A stretch of DNA of 64,000 nt from Pseudomonas kairouanensis (GTDB lineage: Bacteria; Pseudomonadota; Gammaproteobacteria; Pseudomonadales; Pseudomonadaceae), in NCBI RefSeq assembly GCF_004682055.1, contig NZ_QUZU01000021.1, positions 1-64,000 of the forward strand, written 5' to 3'. The translations under genes and the position numbers were made by a program. Below, piece by piece: positions 50,752 to 59,508 of this stretch. The notes under the pieces are model-generated. The model was given only the letters and a program-made list of their open reading frames with translations. It was not told the DNA's origin and did not search any database. The stretch's first letter is position 1. The number at the start of each line of letters is the position of its first letter.

Positions 50752-51975
50752 TTATGCGGCGCGAGGCGTCAGGCCCTGCATATCAATGGAAGGAACCTGT
50801 TGGCTGATCAACTCGGCCAACAGTTGGCCGCTACCGCAGGCCAGGGTGAAACCCAGGGCTCCATGGCCCAGGTTCAGCCACAGGTTGCGATAGACACTGG
50901 CCCCAATCAGCGGCACGCCGGTGGGGGTTGCGGGGCGCATGCCGGCCCATTCCAGCGCATGGCCGTAGTCGCCAGCCATAGGAAATGTCTCCAGCGCCTG
51001 GCGCTTGATCAAGGCTAGGCGCTTGGGTTCAAGGCCCGCGTCGAAGCCGACGATATCCACCATCGCCGCCACCCGCAGTTGCTCGCCGATGCGCGCGTAA
51101 ACGATCTTGCGGTCGTAGTCGGTGATGCTCACGTTCGGCGCCTGGTGCTGCGCGCCAATCGGCACGCTGAGGCTATAGCCCTTGAGCGGATACAGCGGCA
51201 GCGACACACCCAACTCGGCGCTGCGATACCCGGCCGCCAGCACCAGTTGCTCGACCGGCATTACCTCATCGCCCAGTTCGATGGCCTGCACCGCACCGTC
51301 GGCATGACGAAGGCCGGTGACCTTGCGCCCCAGCAAAAATCGGCAGCGCCCGGAAGCCTCAAGGCGCGCCGCCAAGCGCTGGCAGAAGGCGTGACAGTCG
51401 GCCACTTCTTCGTTCGGCGTGTAGATGCCGCCCACAAAACCACCCCCAGCCAGCGCCGGTTCCAGGCGTGCGCAATCGTTGGCCGACAGCACCTGTTGCT
51501 GCAGGATATCGGTGACTTTGCTGCGGGCATGCTCAAAGGAACTGGCGTTGCGAAAGGTCACCAGCTTGCCGTTGCGCCGCCAGTCGAAACCGTCCAGGCG
51601 ATCATCCTCGCGCCATTGCTGCAACGTGGTCTGGCTCAGCGACGCCAGGCGCAGCAAGTGCGCGGCATTGCGTTGGTTGACCTTGCCACGGCAGGCGCCC
51701 AGGAACGCGGCCATCCAGCGCCATTGCTGCGGGTCCATGCGCGGGCGCAGCTTCAACGGCGAATCCCCCCGCAGCAGCCAGCCAATGGCTTGCAACGGTA
51801 CCCCGGCGTCCGCCAGCGGTGCGACATAGCGGTAGGACAACTGCCCGCCATTGGCAAAACTGGTTTCGCGGCCCAGGCTGTCGCGGGCGTCGATCACCGT
51901 CACTTCATGGCCGGCACGCACCAACGCATAAGCACTGGCCAGACCGATCACCCCACCGCCGATGATGCACACCAT
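50752..51975 (-). CDS. D-amino acid dehydrogenase, DadA-like FAD oxidoreductase
   Basis: 407 residues. N-terminal dinucleotide motif MVCIIGGGVIGLASAYALV, then DARDSLGRETSFANGGQLSYRYVAPLADAGVP (DadA-like substrate region), GFVGGIYTPNEEVADCHAF, and a C-terminal FAD segment MRPATPTGVPLIGASVYRNLWLNLGHGALGFTLACGSG. Oxidatively deaminates D-amino acids to 2-oxo acids through an imine. Transcribed with ridA and the binding-protein gene, divergent from a LysR gene. The ATG at 51975 precedes the Rossmann motif directly; 51999 is also open. It is a DadA paralogue; I cannot say it is the alanine enzyme. Confidence 0.85.
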   Translation of the reverse strand: MVCIIGGGVIGLASAYALVRAGHEVTVIDARDSLGRETSFANGGQLSYRYVAPLADAGVPLQAIGWLLRGDSPLKLRPRMDPQQWRWMAAFLGACRGKVNQRNAAHLLRLASLSQTTLQQWREDDRLDGFDWRRNGKLVTFRNASSFEHARSKVTDILQQQVLSANDCARLEPALAGGGFVGGIYTPNEEVADCHAFCQRLAARLEASGRCRFLLGRKVTGLRHADGAVQAIELGDEVMPVEQLVLAAGYRSAELGVSLPLYPLKGYSLSVPIGAQHQAPNVSITDYDRKIVYARIGEQLRVAAMVDIVGFDAGLEPKRLALIKRQALETFPMAGDYGHALEWAGMRPATPTGVPLIGASVYRNLWLNLGHGALGFTLACGSGQLLAELISQQVPSIDMQGLTPRAA

Positions 51976-52059
51976 TGCCGCCACCCGCCGTTCATTCAAG
52001 AGGCCTCAAGCCTAGGGGCAGGTGACAGGCCGCCGACAATGAATAAAGATGGATCACCT

Positions 52060-52074
52060 ATAAACAAAGGTTAT
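52060..52074. promoter_or_regulatory. Possible LysR box (T-N11-A) between divergent genes
   Basis: ATAA, seven bases, TTAT: an inverted repeat of the T-N11-A form in the 108-base gap between the dehydrogenase gene and the LysR gene. It lies 10 bases before the LysR ATG, the usual place for autoregulation. Confidence 0.4.
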
Positions 52075-52083
52075 GGACTTGCC

Positions 52084-52986
52084 ATGCGCCTGCGTCATAT
52101 CGAAATCTTCCAGGCCATCCGCCAGACCGGCTCCGTGAGCGCTGCCGCGCAGTTGCTGCACGTGTCCCAACCGGCGGTAACCAAGGTGTTGCAGCACGCC
52201 GAGTTGCAGTTGGGTTTCCCGCTCTTTTTAAGAGTGCGCGGCAAACTGCAACCCACGCCGGAAGCCCTGGCGCTGGAAAGCGAAGTGGAAAAAGTCACCG
52301 AGAGCCTGCAAGGCGTTCGCCGCCTGGCCAAGAGTTTGCGCCGCGCGCCGGGCCAGAGCGTGCGTATCGGTGCGATTCCCGCACTGGCCCTGTCATTGCT
52401 GCCGCCAGCGATCCTGGAATGGAAGCGCGACTACCCGGACATGGCCTGCGAGCTGTCCAGCGACCATAGCCGCGAGTTGGTGCAGAAGTTATTGATGCGT
52501 GAGATTGACCTGGCGCTGACGCTGAATTTCTCCGGGCATCCGGGGTTGACTACCCAGGTGTTGGCCAACGGCGTGTTGGTGGCGTTAGCCTCGAAAGGAT
52601 ACTGGCCTGAGTCGGAGTTGAGCAGACCGTTAGCCCTCAGCGAGCTGGCAGGCGCACCGTTGATTGGCTTGTCGAGTGCCGACCCCTTGGCAGCCAAACT
52701 CGACAGCTACCTGGAAAACGTCGACCCGGCGCCACGGGTGACGATCTCTGTGCAGACCTACTCCCTGGCCCGGGCGATGGTGGAATCCGGCGCCGGCCTC
52801 ACGGTGATCGACCCCTTCACCGCCCTCGGTGCCTCAACGGCCTCCACCCACATCCGCCCGCTTACCCCGCCGCTGCCAATTACCCTGTACGCCCTGACCC
52901 GTGCGGATGAGCCACCGCCGCATATGTTGGCCAAGCTGCTGGGGATCCTCGCCAATCGCGCTCAAGGGTTATTACAACGATTGTAA
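52084..52986 (+). CDS. LysR-family regulator of the D-amino acid gene group
   Basis: 300 residues. N-terminal HTH (RLRHIEIFQAIRQTGSVSAAAQLLHVSQPAVTKVLQHAE) followed by a periplasmic-binding-protein-like effector domain (~95-300). Divergent from the dehydrogenase/RidA/binding-protein genes, which it probably controls. Effector is likely an amino acid, by context only. Confidence 0.87.
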   Translation: MRLRHIEIFQAIRQTGSVSAAAQLLHVSQPAVTKVLQHAELQLGFPLFLRVRGKLQPTPEALALESEVEKVTESLQGVRRLAKSLRRAPGQSVRIGAIPALALSLLPPAILEWKRDYPDMACELSSDHSRELVQKLLMREIDLALTLNFSGHPGLTTQVLANGVLVALASKGYWPESELSRPLALSELAGAPLIGLSSADPLAAKLDSYLENVDPAPRVTISVQTYSLARAMVESGAGLTVIDPFTALGASTASTHIRPLTPPLPITLYALTRADEPPPHMLAKLLGILANRAQGLLQRL

Positions 52987-53003
52987 GCACACCGAGGAAC
53001 CCA

Positions 53004-53092
53004 TGTGGGAGGGGGCTTGCTCCCGATTGCGGTGTGTCAGCCCGCCTATTTGGCACTGACCCGCCGCTATCGGGAGCAAGCCCCCTCCCACA
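53004..53092. repeat. REP doublet with extended palindromic flanks
   Basis: GGGGGCTTGCTCCCGAT class. Beyond the normal unit, the inverted repeat goes on outward: GAGGAACCCATG on the left matches CATGGGTTCCTC on the right, so the full palindrome spans about 52994-53103 and reaches the 3' region of the hemolysin-III gene. Confidence 0.9.
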
Positions 53093-53110
53093 TGGGTTCC
53101 TCATTGCCTG

Positions 53111-53728
53111 CTAGAGCACGTAATGCATAATCGCCACAAAGTGCAGCAAACTCCCGCCAATCACAAACAAATGCCAGATCCCATGGGAGTGCCGCAGGCG
53201 ATCCTCAAGCGCAAAGAAGATGATGCCCACGGTGTACAACACCCCACCCGCCGCCAGCCAGGTAAACCCCGCCGTTCCCAGCACCGCCATCAGCGGCTTG
53301 ACCGCCACCAGCACGATCCAGCCCATCACTGCATAGATCACGATCGACAAAATCCGCTTTTCGGAACGCGGCTTGATCTCCTGCAAGATGCCGATCACCG
53401 CCAACCCCCACACAATCCCGAACAGCGTCCAACCCCACGGCCCGCGCAGGGTCACCAGGCAAAACGGCGTGTAGCTGCCGGCAATCAACAGGTAGATCGA
53501 AAAGTGGTCGACCTTCTGCATGATCTCTTTTCGCCGCCCGCGCACGCTGTGGTACACGGTGGACGCGCTGTACAGCACCAGCAGCGTAAAACCATAGATC
53601 GCCACGCTGACGATCTTCCAGGGGCTGCCATCCAGGCTCGCCACCACCAACATCCACACCGCGCCCGCAAAGGCCGCGACCGCCCCGAGCAAGTGGCTCC
53701 AGGCGTTGAACCGTTCACCGTGATACAT
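53111..53728 (-). CDS. Hemolysin III / TrhA-YqfA family membrane protein
   Basis: 205 residues with seven predicted transmembrane helices. PAQR/hemolysin-III signatures: MYHGERFNAWSHLLGAVAAF (conserved His/Ser), YSASTVYHSVRGRRKEIMQKVDHFSIYLLIAGSYTPF (His/Asp metal site), GIWHLFVIGGSLLHFVAIMHYVL (two late His). The three His and the Asp are the expected Zn ligands of the family. Bacterial members affect membrane-energy homeostasis; haemolysis is not general. The ATG at 53728 removes a 96-residue spurious extension. Confidence 0.9.
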   Translation of the reverse strand: MYHGERFNAWSHLLGAVAAFAGAVWMLVVASLDGSPWKIVSVAIYGFTLLVLYSASTVYHSVRGRRKEIMQKVDHFSIYLLIAGSYTPFCLVTLRGPWGWTLFGIVWGLAVIGILQEIKPRSEKRILSIVIYAVMGWIVLVAVKPLMAVLGTAGFTWLAAGGVLYTVGIIFFALEDRLRHSHGIWHLFVIGGSLLHFVAIMHYVL

Positions 53729-53848
53729 GCGCCACCGACCTCCGATTCCCGTTAGCGAGTGAAGGGCAAGGGTCCAGCGTTGCGCGTGAGAGTGCAAGCG
53801 GCTTGTGATCGGGGCACAATCGAGCACATTCGAATAAGAGCCACGGCC

Positions 53849-54763
53849 ATGTTGATCGACGAAGAGTTCACCCTCAAAAAGCTGGAGATCTTCCTGGCGT
53901 TCATGCGCACCGGCAACCTGACCCGCGCCGCCGCCGAGTTGCAGACCAGTAACGTCAGCGTGCACCGCGCTATCCATTCCCTGGAAAGCGCCCTGCGCTG
54001 CCCGTTGTTCAAGCACGAGGGGCGCAACCTCACCCCGTTGGAAAGTGCCTACGTGCTGGAAGAACGCGCACAGAAACTGGTGGCCGACGTGGTCGACAGC
54101 GTGCGCCTCACCCGCGAAGCCGCCGGGTTCTCCGCCGAGCGTTTCAAGCTGGGCTCGCTGTATTCACTGACGGTCAAGACCGTGCCGCAACTGATCATGG
54201 GCCTGAAGATCCGCCGCAGCGAACTCAATATCGACCTGATCCTGGGCTCCAACTTCGACCTGCTCTACAAGCTCAAGAACATGGAAGTGGACGCGATCCT
54301 CATCTCCCTCGACGAGCACGCCAGCGACCCCGACTGCGAGCAGATCGCGCTGTTTTCCGACGATATCTTCCTCGCTACGCCAGCCGACTCGCCGTTCGAC
54401 CGCGAGCAGCAAATCGATTTGGCGGATGTGCGCGACGCCACGTTTATTACCCTCACCCAAGGCTTCGCTACCCACCAAGACGGCAACCGTGTGTTCAAGC
54501 AGGCGGGGTTCGAGCCGAAAGTGGCGATGCAGGTGAACGACATTTTCACCCTGCTGAGCATGGTCAGTTCAGGGGTGGGTTATGCGTTGCTGCCGGGGCG
54601 GATTGCGGCGGTGTATGAGAACCGGGTGAAGCTCATACCGCTGCAACCCCGTTACCGGTTGCAGCAGCATATCGGGGTGGTGTTCTTGAAGGCCAAGGAG
54701 CGCGACCCGAATTTGCTGGCGTTGCTGGCGGAGTGTCGGATGTATGCCAATCGGCAGGTGTAA
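53849..54763 (+). CDS. mdcR: LysR-family regulator MdcR of malonate genes
   Basis: 304 residues. HTH at about 10-60 (LKKLEIFLAFMRTGNLTRAAAELQTSNVSVHRAIHSLE), effector domain after it. Sequence and location next to the malonate operon fit MdcR, which activates mdc/mad genes with malonate. It is convergent with madM rather than beside mdcA, the other end of the operon. The ATG at 53849 is chosen over an upstream frame start at 53759. Confidence 0.88.
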   Translation: MLIDEEFTLKKLEIFLAFMRTGNLTRAAAELQTSNVSVHRAIHSLESALRCPLFKHEGRNLTPLESAYVLEERAQKLVADVVDSVRLTREAAGFSAERFKLGSLYSLTVKTVPQLIMGLKIRRSELNIDLILGSNFDLLYKLKNMEVDAILISLDEHASDPDCEQIALFSDDIFLATPADSPFDREQQIDLADVRDATFITLTQGFATHQDGNRVFKQAGFEPKVAMQVNDIFTLLSMVSSGVGYALLPGRIAAVYENRVKLIPLQPRYRLQQHIGVVFLKAKERDPNLLALLAECRMYANRQV

Positions 54764-54777
54764 GCCTGACACACCGC

Positions 54778-54860
54778 TTTCGCGAGCAAGCCCGCTCCCA
54801 CATTCGACCGCGTTCTCATGCTGGAACCCGATCAACTGTGGGAGCGGGCTTGCTCGCGAA
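54778..54860. repeat. REP doublet, inverted orientation
   Basis: TTCGCGAGCAAGCCCGCTCC first, complement second, with spacer GACCGCGTTCTCATGCTGGAAC like that of the element at 21547. Between convergent mdcR and madM. Confidence 0.9.
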
Positions 54861-54891
54861 GAGGCCCGAACTAACAACACAAATTCAAAAC

Positions 54892-55656
54892 TTACCCAAC
54901 CAACCCGCGCACGATGAAGTACAGCAACGAAGGCCCCAACAAACACCCAAGCCCCGTGTGGAAAGTCGCCGTCAACGCCCCATACGGCACCAACCGCCGA
55001 TCCGTCGCCGCCAACCCCGCAGTCACACCGCTCACAGTGCCGGCCAACCCACCAAACACCATCGCCGAACGCGGGTTATCCAGGCCCATCCACCGCGCCG
55101 CCACCGGCGTGCCGACCATCACCAGGATCGCCTTGATCAACCCCGTGGCAATCGACAGCGCCATCACGTCCGAGGTCGCGCCAATCGCCGCACCGGTCAC
55201 CGGGCCGACGATGTACGTCACGGCGCCCGCACCGATGGTGGTCATGCTGACCGCATCGCGATACCCAAACACCCAGGCCATGCTGGCGCCGACGATAAAC
55301 GGCAGGATCGTACCCAGCAGCAGCGCAATCACACCAATCATCCCGGCCTTGCGCGCTTCGGTGGCTTGTACTTCAAACGCCGTGGCGACGATGGCGAAGT
55401 CCCGCAGCATCGCGCCCCCCATCAAACCGATACCCGAGAACAACGCCAAGTCCGCCAGGCCTTTTTGCCCGCCGGTAATCGTGCCGCCCACCCAGGCCAG
55501 CACCAGGCCGATAACAATAGCAATCGCCGAACCATGAATGCGCCCGAACGTGAGGCGCTTGGACAGCACCACAGAAATCCACATCACCACGCCCACGAAG
55601 GCAAACGCGGTGATCAGCCCGTTATGTTCAAGCCCCTTCTCGATGAGATCCCACAT
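54892..55656 (-). CDS. madM: Malonate transporter subunit MadM
   Basis: 254 residues, integral membrane with about eight helices. With MadL it forms the two-part malonate uptake system. Recognised by MWDLIEKGLEHNGLITAFAFVG, LAWVGGTITGGQKGLADLALFSGIGLMGGAMLRDF and TYIVGPVTGAAIGATSDVMALS. The ATG at 55656 follows GGAGG and starts 2 bases after the madL stop codon, so the pair is translationally close. Confidence 0.93.
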   Translation of the reverse strand: MWDLIEKGLEHNGLITAFAFVGVVMWISVVLSKRLTFGRIHGSAIAIVIGLVLAWVGGTITGGQKGLADLALFSGIGLMGGAMLRDFAIVATAFEVQATEARKAGMIGVIALLLGTILPFIVGASMAWVFGYRDAVSMTTIGAGAVTYIVGPVTGAAIGATSDVMALSIATGLIKAILVMVGTPVAARWMGLDNPRSAMVFGGLAGTVSGVTAGLAATDRRLVPYGALTATFHTGLGCLLGPSLLYFIVRGLVG

Positions 55657-55657
55657 A

Positions 55658-56062
55658 TCAGCGACCTCCCACTGGAACAATCAGCGGCTCTTCGGCGGGC
55701 AACGGCTCGCCTTTGTGAGTGCGGCTGATCAAAGCGATGGTGCAACCACAGACCACCACCGAACCAATCGCCGCCAACACCGCCACCGGGCCGCCGTGCA
55801 GGGCGGTGACCACGTTTTGCTGCGCGGCCATCGCCACCACCACCGGGATGTACATGGCACCCCAAAAGCCCACGCCCATCTCGCAGTCCTTGGTCATGCC
55901 GCCGCGTTTTTGCATCCACAAGCGCGCGCAGATCAGCAGGATCATTGCGATACCCACCCCGCCCACGTTGGATTTGACGCCCAGCAACACGCCGAGCATG
56001 TCGCCCATGATCACACCTGCAAGCGTGCAGATTGCCAGCAGTGCCACACCGTAAATAATCAT
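55658..56062 (-). CDS. madL: Malonate transporter subunit MadL
   Basis: 134 residues, four transmembrane helices. Starts MIIYGVALLAICTLAGVIMGD; LLGVKSNVGGVGIAMILLI and GVGFWGAMYIPVVVAMAAQQNVV are typical MadL segments. Partner of MadM. Preceded by mdcH with a 67-base gap on the minus strand. The ATG at 56062 is the first fully conserved Met; the frame opens at 56077. Confidence 0.93.
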   Translation of the reverse strand: MIIYGVALLAICTLAGVIMGDMLGVLLGVKSNVGGVGIAMILLICARLWMQKRGGMTKDCEMGVGFWGAMYIPVVVAMAAQQNVVTALHGGPVAVLAAIGSVVVCGCTIALISRTHKGEPLPAEEPLIVPVGGR

Positions 56063-56129
56063 TGTTGTTGTCCTCAAAGTGCTCGATCGAAATTGTTGTT
56101 TTTGTGCTTCGAAAGCCTTGGGTGGTGCT

Positions 56130-57029
56130 TTATCGGTGGCGGCGCTCCTCCTCTTGCAGCAGGGCCTGCAACGTATCCAGGCGCGCGCCTTCGCAGGCGA
56201 TCACCGTACCTTGTTCAAACACCCGGCGTGACAGGCCGGTGAGCACAGCGCCCGGAGGCAGTTCGATTTGCAGGCGCACACCGCGCTCGTAGGCGCTTTG
56301 CACGGTGCCGCGCCAGTCGACAACGCGGCACATGTTGAAGGCCAGGTCGTCGCGCAGTTGTTCAGGGTTGTGGATAGGTCGCGCGCGGGTGCTGCTCAGG
56401 TAGGTGATGCGCGGCGCCTTGAGCGCGACGAAGGCACTCGCCAGGGCCTGGGCCGGTTGTTCCAGCAGCGCGCAATGGGACGGCACGCTCACGGCCAGGC
56501 GCTTGGCGATACCGTTGCCCTTGATGCGTTGGGCCACACGCTGCATGGCGGCATCGCTGCCCGCAATCACGGCCTGGTTATCGGCGTTGATATTGGCCAG
56601 GTACACCGGGGTTTCGGGGCTGTGGATCTCGGCAAGCAAGGTTTCGACTGTGGATAACTGCGGCCCGATGATCGCGGTCATGCCGTAGCCCTGTGGATAA
56701 GCGTTTTGCATCAGTTCGCCGCGCAGGCTGACCAACTTGAGCGCATCGCTGAAGTCCAGGGCTCCGGCGATGACCGCTGCCGGGTAGGCCCCGATGGACA
56801 GGCCTGCGACGTAATCCGGGGTGTGTTGCAACAGACGGGCGTGGGCCACGCCTACGATCAACAAACACAGCTGCACGGCGCGGGTACTCGCCAAGGCTTG
56901 CGCCGAATCCAGGGTGCGAACGTCCTCACCCAAGGCGTCGCTGGCGTATTCCAGCACATCGGAGGGCAACGCCTGGAGCATGCCCGGCCGCTGGGCGCCC
57001 TGCCCCGGAAACACCAGGAGGCTGCTCAT
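56130..57029 (-). CDS. mdcH: Malonate decarboxylase subunit epsilon (malonyl-CoA:ACP transacylase-like)
   Basis: 299 residues. Acyltransferase fold with VFPGQGAQRPGML and the nucleophile elbow in VAGLSIGAYPAAVIAG, and catalytic His near VSVPSHCALL. Loads malonyl onto the thiol of the decarboxylase carrier protein from malonyl-CoA to start the cycle. Start ATG at 57029 overlaps the end of mdcG by four bases. Confidence 0.93.
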   Translation of the reverse strand: MSSLLVFPGQGAQRPGMLQALPSDVLEYASDALGEDVRTLDSAQALASTRAVQLCLLIVGVAHARLLQHTPDYVAGLSIGAYPAAVIAGALDFSDALKLVSLRGELMQNAYPQGYGMTAIIGPQLSTVETLLAEIHSPETPVYLANINADNQAVIAGSDAAMQRVAQRIKGNGIAKRLAVSVPSHCALLEQPAQALASAFVALKAPRITYLSSTRARPIHNPEQLRDDLAFNMCRVVDWRGTVQSAYERGVRLQIELPPGAVLTGLSRRVFEQGTVIACEGARLDTLQALLQEEERRHR

Positions 57030-57613
57030 GCCACGGCCTGCCAAGGGTCGATTACCAAGTGCGCACCACTGGCGGTTTTCAGCAGTACCCGCCGTGATGC
57101 ACCGGCCCATTCGCGCAAGGCAACCGCGCCAAAAGGCGTTTGCAGTTGCAGGTCTACGGCACATACCGCCTTGTCCAATGTCGCCAGCAAGTCGCGTGCA
57201 TCGTTGCGATCAAGCGGCTCAGGCGTACGCAACATCAAATCCAGATCACTTTGGGCATGCAGCGCCTCAATGCCCGTGGCCAGCTCAAAACCCGCACTGC
57301 CGGTAACGCCCCAGTTCAACGGCGCCAGCACCGGGCGCAGTTGAGCGAGTGCCTGCAATGCCGGCAAATCCCGTGGCGACGTCACCTCGCACAATGCTTC
57401 CGGCGTGACCCGGCGCTGTATGGCAGCCATCGGCATCACCGCGCCAAGACGCTGCTCACGCGAACGCCCCCGCACGCCGACGGCGACAAACCCTGGCGCA
57501 ACGACGGCGCGACGCACCACCACTGCGCCCAACGCATCCGCCGCCCACGCCGGAGCGTCAGCAGGCAGATGCGCCGGGGTCATGCCCCAGAGCAAGTCGT
57601 GGGCGTTCACCAT
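57026..57613 (-). CDS. mdcG: Malonate decarboxylase holo-ACP synthase (phosphoribosyl-dephospho-CoA transferase)
   Basis: 195 residues. Nucleotidyltransferase-like protein that transfers the phosphoribosyl-dephospho-CoA group to a Ser of MdcC. HDLLWGMTP near the start and SDLDLMLRTPEPL (the catalytic Asp-x-Asp) identify the family. It overlaps mdcE (7 bases) and mdcH (4 bases). Confidence 0.92.
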   Translation of the reverse strand: MVNAHDLLWGMTPAHLPADAPAWAADALGAVVVRRAVVAPGFVAVGVRGRSREQRLGAVMPMAAIQRRVTPEALCEVTSPRDLPALQALAQLRPVLAPLNWGVTGSAGFELATGIEALHAQSDLDLMLRTPEPLDRNDARDLLATLDKAVCAVDLQLQTPFGAVALREWAGASRRVLLKTASGAHLVIDPWQAVA

Positions 57614-58377
57614 TGTTCCCGCAGCAGTTGGCGAACATGGCTGGAGGCGGCGCGGTTGGTGGCGCCCAGGCGGCTGCTCAAGTCAGGCGCGTGGATGTCC
57701 TTGATCGCACTCAACAGGCAATCGCCGACTCGCGCCACATCCTGCGCAGAGGGTTGTTCAATCTGGCTGACCGACAAGGTCTCCCAGAGCAAACCCAGGC
57801 TGGCATAGCTGTCGATGTCATACGCCATCGGTGGCACGCTGGCGGCCAGGGCTTCAAGCTCTTCGACGCTGCGCAGGGTCACCCGCGCCGCCGACGCTTT
57901 GCCCATGGCGTGCACCATCACGCCAGGGTCACGCAGGGCGATCAGGCGGTTGGCCTGGTAACCGTGAGCCAGAAACGCGCCGGACATGGCTTTACCCACC
58001 AGCAACGCAATCACCGGGTGCCCGGCCAAACGTGCACGGGCATAACTGTCCGCCGCAGCGGCCAGGGCCTGGTGGATGCCGAGGGCTTCTTCGCGGCGAC
58101 CGTAAGCCTGGCTTGGCACATCGACGATGGCGATCAGCGGGCGCTTGTCGCCTCGGGCGATGGCTTCATCCACGGCCTTGGCCAGGCCCCAGCCTTCCAG
58201 CAAACCAACTTCACCATTACGAGCGCGGGGGAAGCGGTTGTTAGGGTCAGTGACCACGGCGATAAAGCGCACGGGTTGTTCGCCCAATACGCCGTCAGCC
58301 ACTTTCATGGAATCCGGCAACCCCTCAACGGGTGTTGCACCGGCACTCAGTGCGTTGAACCACTGCAACCCTCTCAT
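57607..58377 (-). CDS. mdcE: Malonate decarboxylase subunit gamma
   Basis: 256 residues. Crotonase-like carboxyltransferase-type protein that with MdcD forms the malonyl-thioester decarboxylase. Visible are FIAVVTDPNNRFPRARNGEVGLLEGW, PLIAIVDVPSQAYGRREEALG and KAMSGAFLAHGYQANRLIAL. Overlaps mdcD by 4 bases and mdcG by 7. Confidence 0.92.
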   Translation of the reverse strand: MRGLQWFNALSAGATPVEGLPDSMKVADGVLGEQPVRFIAVVTDPNNRFPRARNGEVGLLEGWGLAKAVDEAIARGDKRPLIAIVDVPSQAYGRREEALGIHQALAAAADSYARARLAGHPVIALLVGKAMSGAFLAHGYQANRLIALRDPGVMVHAMGKASAARVTLRSVEELEALAASVPPMAYDIDSYASLGLLWETLSVSQIEQPSAQDVARVGDCLLSAIKDIHAPDLSSRLGATNRAASSHVRQLLREQW

Positions 58378-59216
58378 GAGCGTTCTCCTTGATACAGCGC
58401 GCGCACGGTCGCGGGGTCGATTTGCGGTGTGGCGTCCAGCTCGGCGAGGCGCGCCAGGTAGTGCTCGGCCTGGCGGCTGCGTTGTTGTTCCGGCAAGCCT
58501 TGGCGCAAGAGTGCGCTGACGGTCTGTTGGATATCGGCCACGTCGTCAGCCACGTAACGGTCAGCCAAGCCACTGTTGAAACGTTGCTCGCCGCCGGTAA
58601 GGCTCCAGATGAATGGCCGGTCGCGGGAGTCATATTCTTCAAGCCCCGCTTCCTGCTCGATCACTTGCGGGCCGTTCAAGCCCAAGCGCGCTTCACGGGT
58701 CACCACCAGGTAACTGCACAACCCCGCCGCAATGGACATGCCGCCAAAGCACCCCACACTGCCCGCCACCACGCCGATCACCGGCTGGTACTGGCGCAGG
58801 TCGACAATCGCCGCATGAATATCGGCAATCGCCGCCAGCCCGAGGTTGGCTTCCTGCAAGCGCACGCCGCCGGTTTCCAGCAGCAGCACGGTGCGGGTGG
58901 GGATGCCCCTGCGGTTATCTTCGGCTGCCAACTCCAGGGCACCAGCGATTTTTGCACCGCCGACTTCGCCCAAGCTGCCGCCTTGGAAGTTACCTTCGAT
59001 GGCAGCAATCACCACCGGTTTGCCATCGATACTGCCCTTGGCGATCACCACACCGTCATCGGCCTGAGGCACCACGCCCTGGCGGCTGAGCCATGGCGAC
59101 ATGACGCGCTGGAACGGGTCGATCAATTCGCGGTAGGAACCGGCGTCCAGCAAGGCCTTGGCCCGCTGCCGTGCGCCCAGTTCAACGAAGCTGTGTTTGG
59201 CGAGTAGATCAGTCAT
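58374..59216 (-). CDS. mdcD: Malonate decarboxylase subunit beta
   Basis: 280 residues. Carboxyltransferase-like (crotonase fold) subunit: VVIAKGSIDGKPVVIAAIEGNFQGGSLGEVGGAKI, then VLLLETGGVRLQEANLGL and GVVAGSVGCFGGMSIAAGLCSY. Start ATG at 59216 overlaps the end of mdcC by 8 bases. Confidence 0.93.
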   Translation of the reverse strand: MTDLLAKHSFVELGARQRAKALLDAGSYRELIDPFQRVMSPWLSRQGVVPQADDGVVIAKGSIDGKPVVIAAIEGNFQGGSLGEVGGAKIAGALELAAEDNRRGIPTRTVLLLETGGVRLQEANLGLAAIADIHAAIVDLRQYQPVIGVVAGSVGCFGGMSIAAGLCSYLVVTREARLGLNGPQVIEQEAGLEEYDSRDRPFIWSLTGGEQRFNSGLADRYVADDVADIQQTVSALLRQGLPEQQRSRQAEHYLARLAELDATPQIDPATVRALYQGERS

Positions 59217-59508
59217 GGCCCACCTCCTCGAAACCCTGCTCCAGGCGCAGGCGCACCACGCCGGGGGTGGCGCCGAAATCGTGGATATCAATCTTCATGG
59301 CCGGTGGTGTGTGTTCCTGGAAGATGCGTTCAAACAGGTGCTGCCAGCGCTGTTCGGCGCCATTGACTGAGGTCTGAACCTGGATCGTCAGCGTGCCCGG
59401 TGTACCTGGTTCCAGTAGCACTTCCAGATCGCCCGAGCCCACACAACCCACCAGCGCACGGCCCTTTGGCGGCTGCCCGGCGGGGAATTCAAAGGATAAG
59501 GTTTCCAT
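59209..59508 (-). CDS. mdcC: Malonate decarboxylase acyl carrier protein (delta)
   Basis: 99 residues. Carrier that holds the phosphoribosyl-dephospho-CoA prosthetic group; the attachment Ser is Ser25 in CVGSGDLEVL, the same position as in the Klebsiella protein. The ATG (59508) overlaps the mdcB stop (TGATG). A GTG one codon earlier is in frame but unlikely. Confidence 0.93.
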   Translation of the reverse strand: METLSFEFPAGQPPKGRALVGCVGSGDLEVLLEPGTPGTLTIQVQTSVNGAEQRWQHLFERIFQEHTPPAMKIDIHDFGATPGVVRLRLEQGFEEVGHD

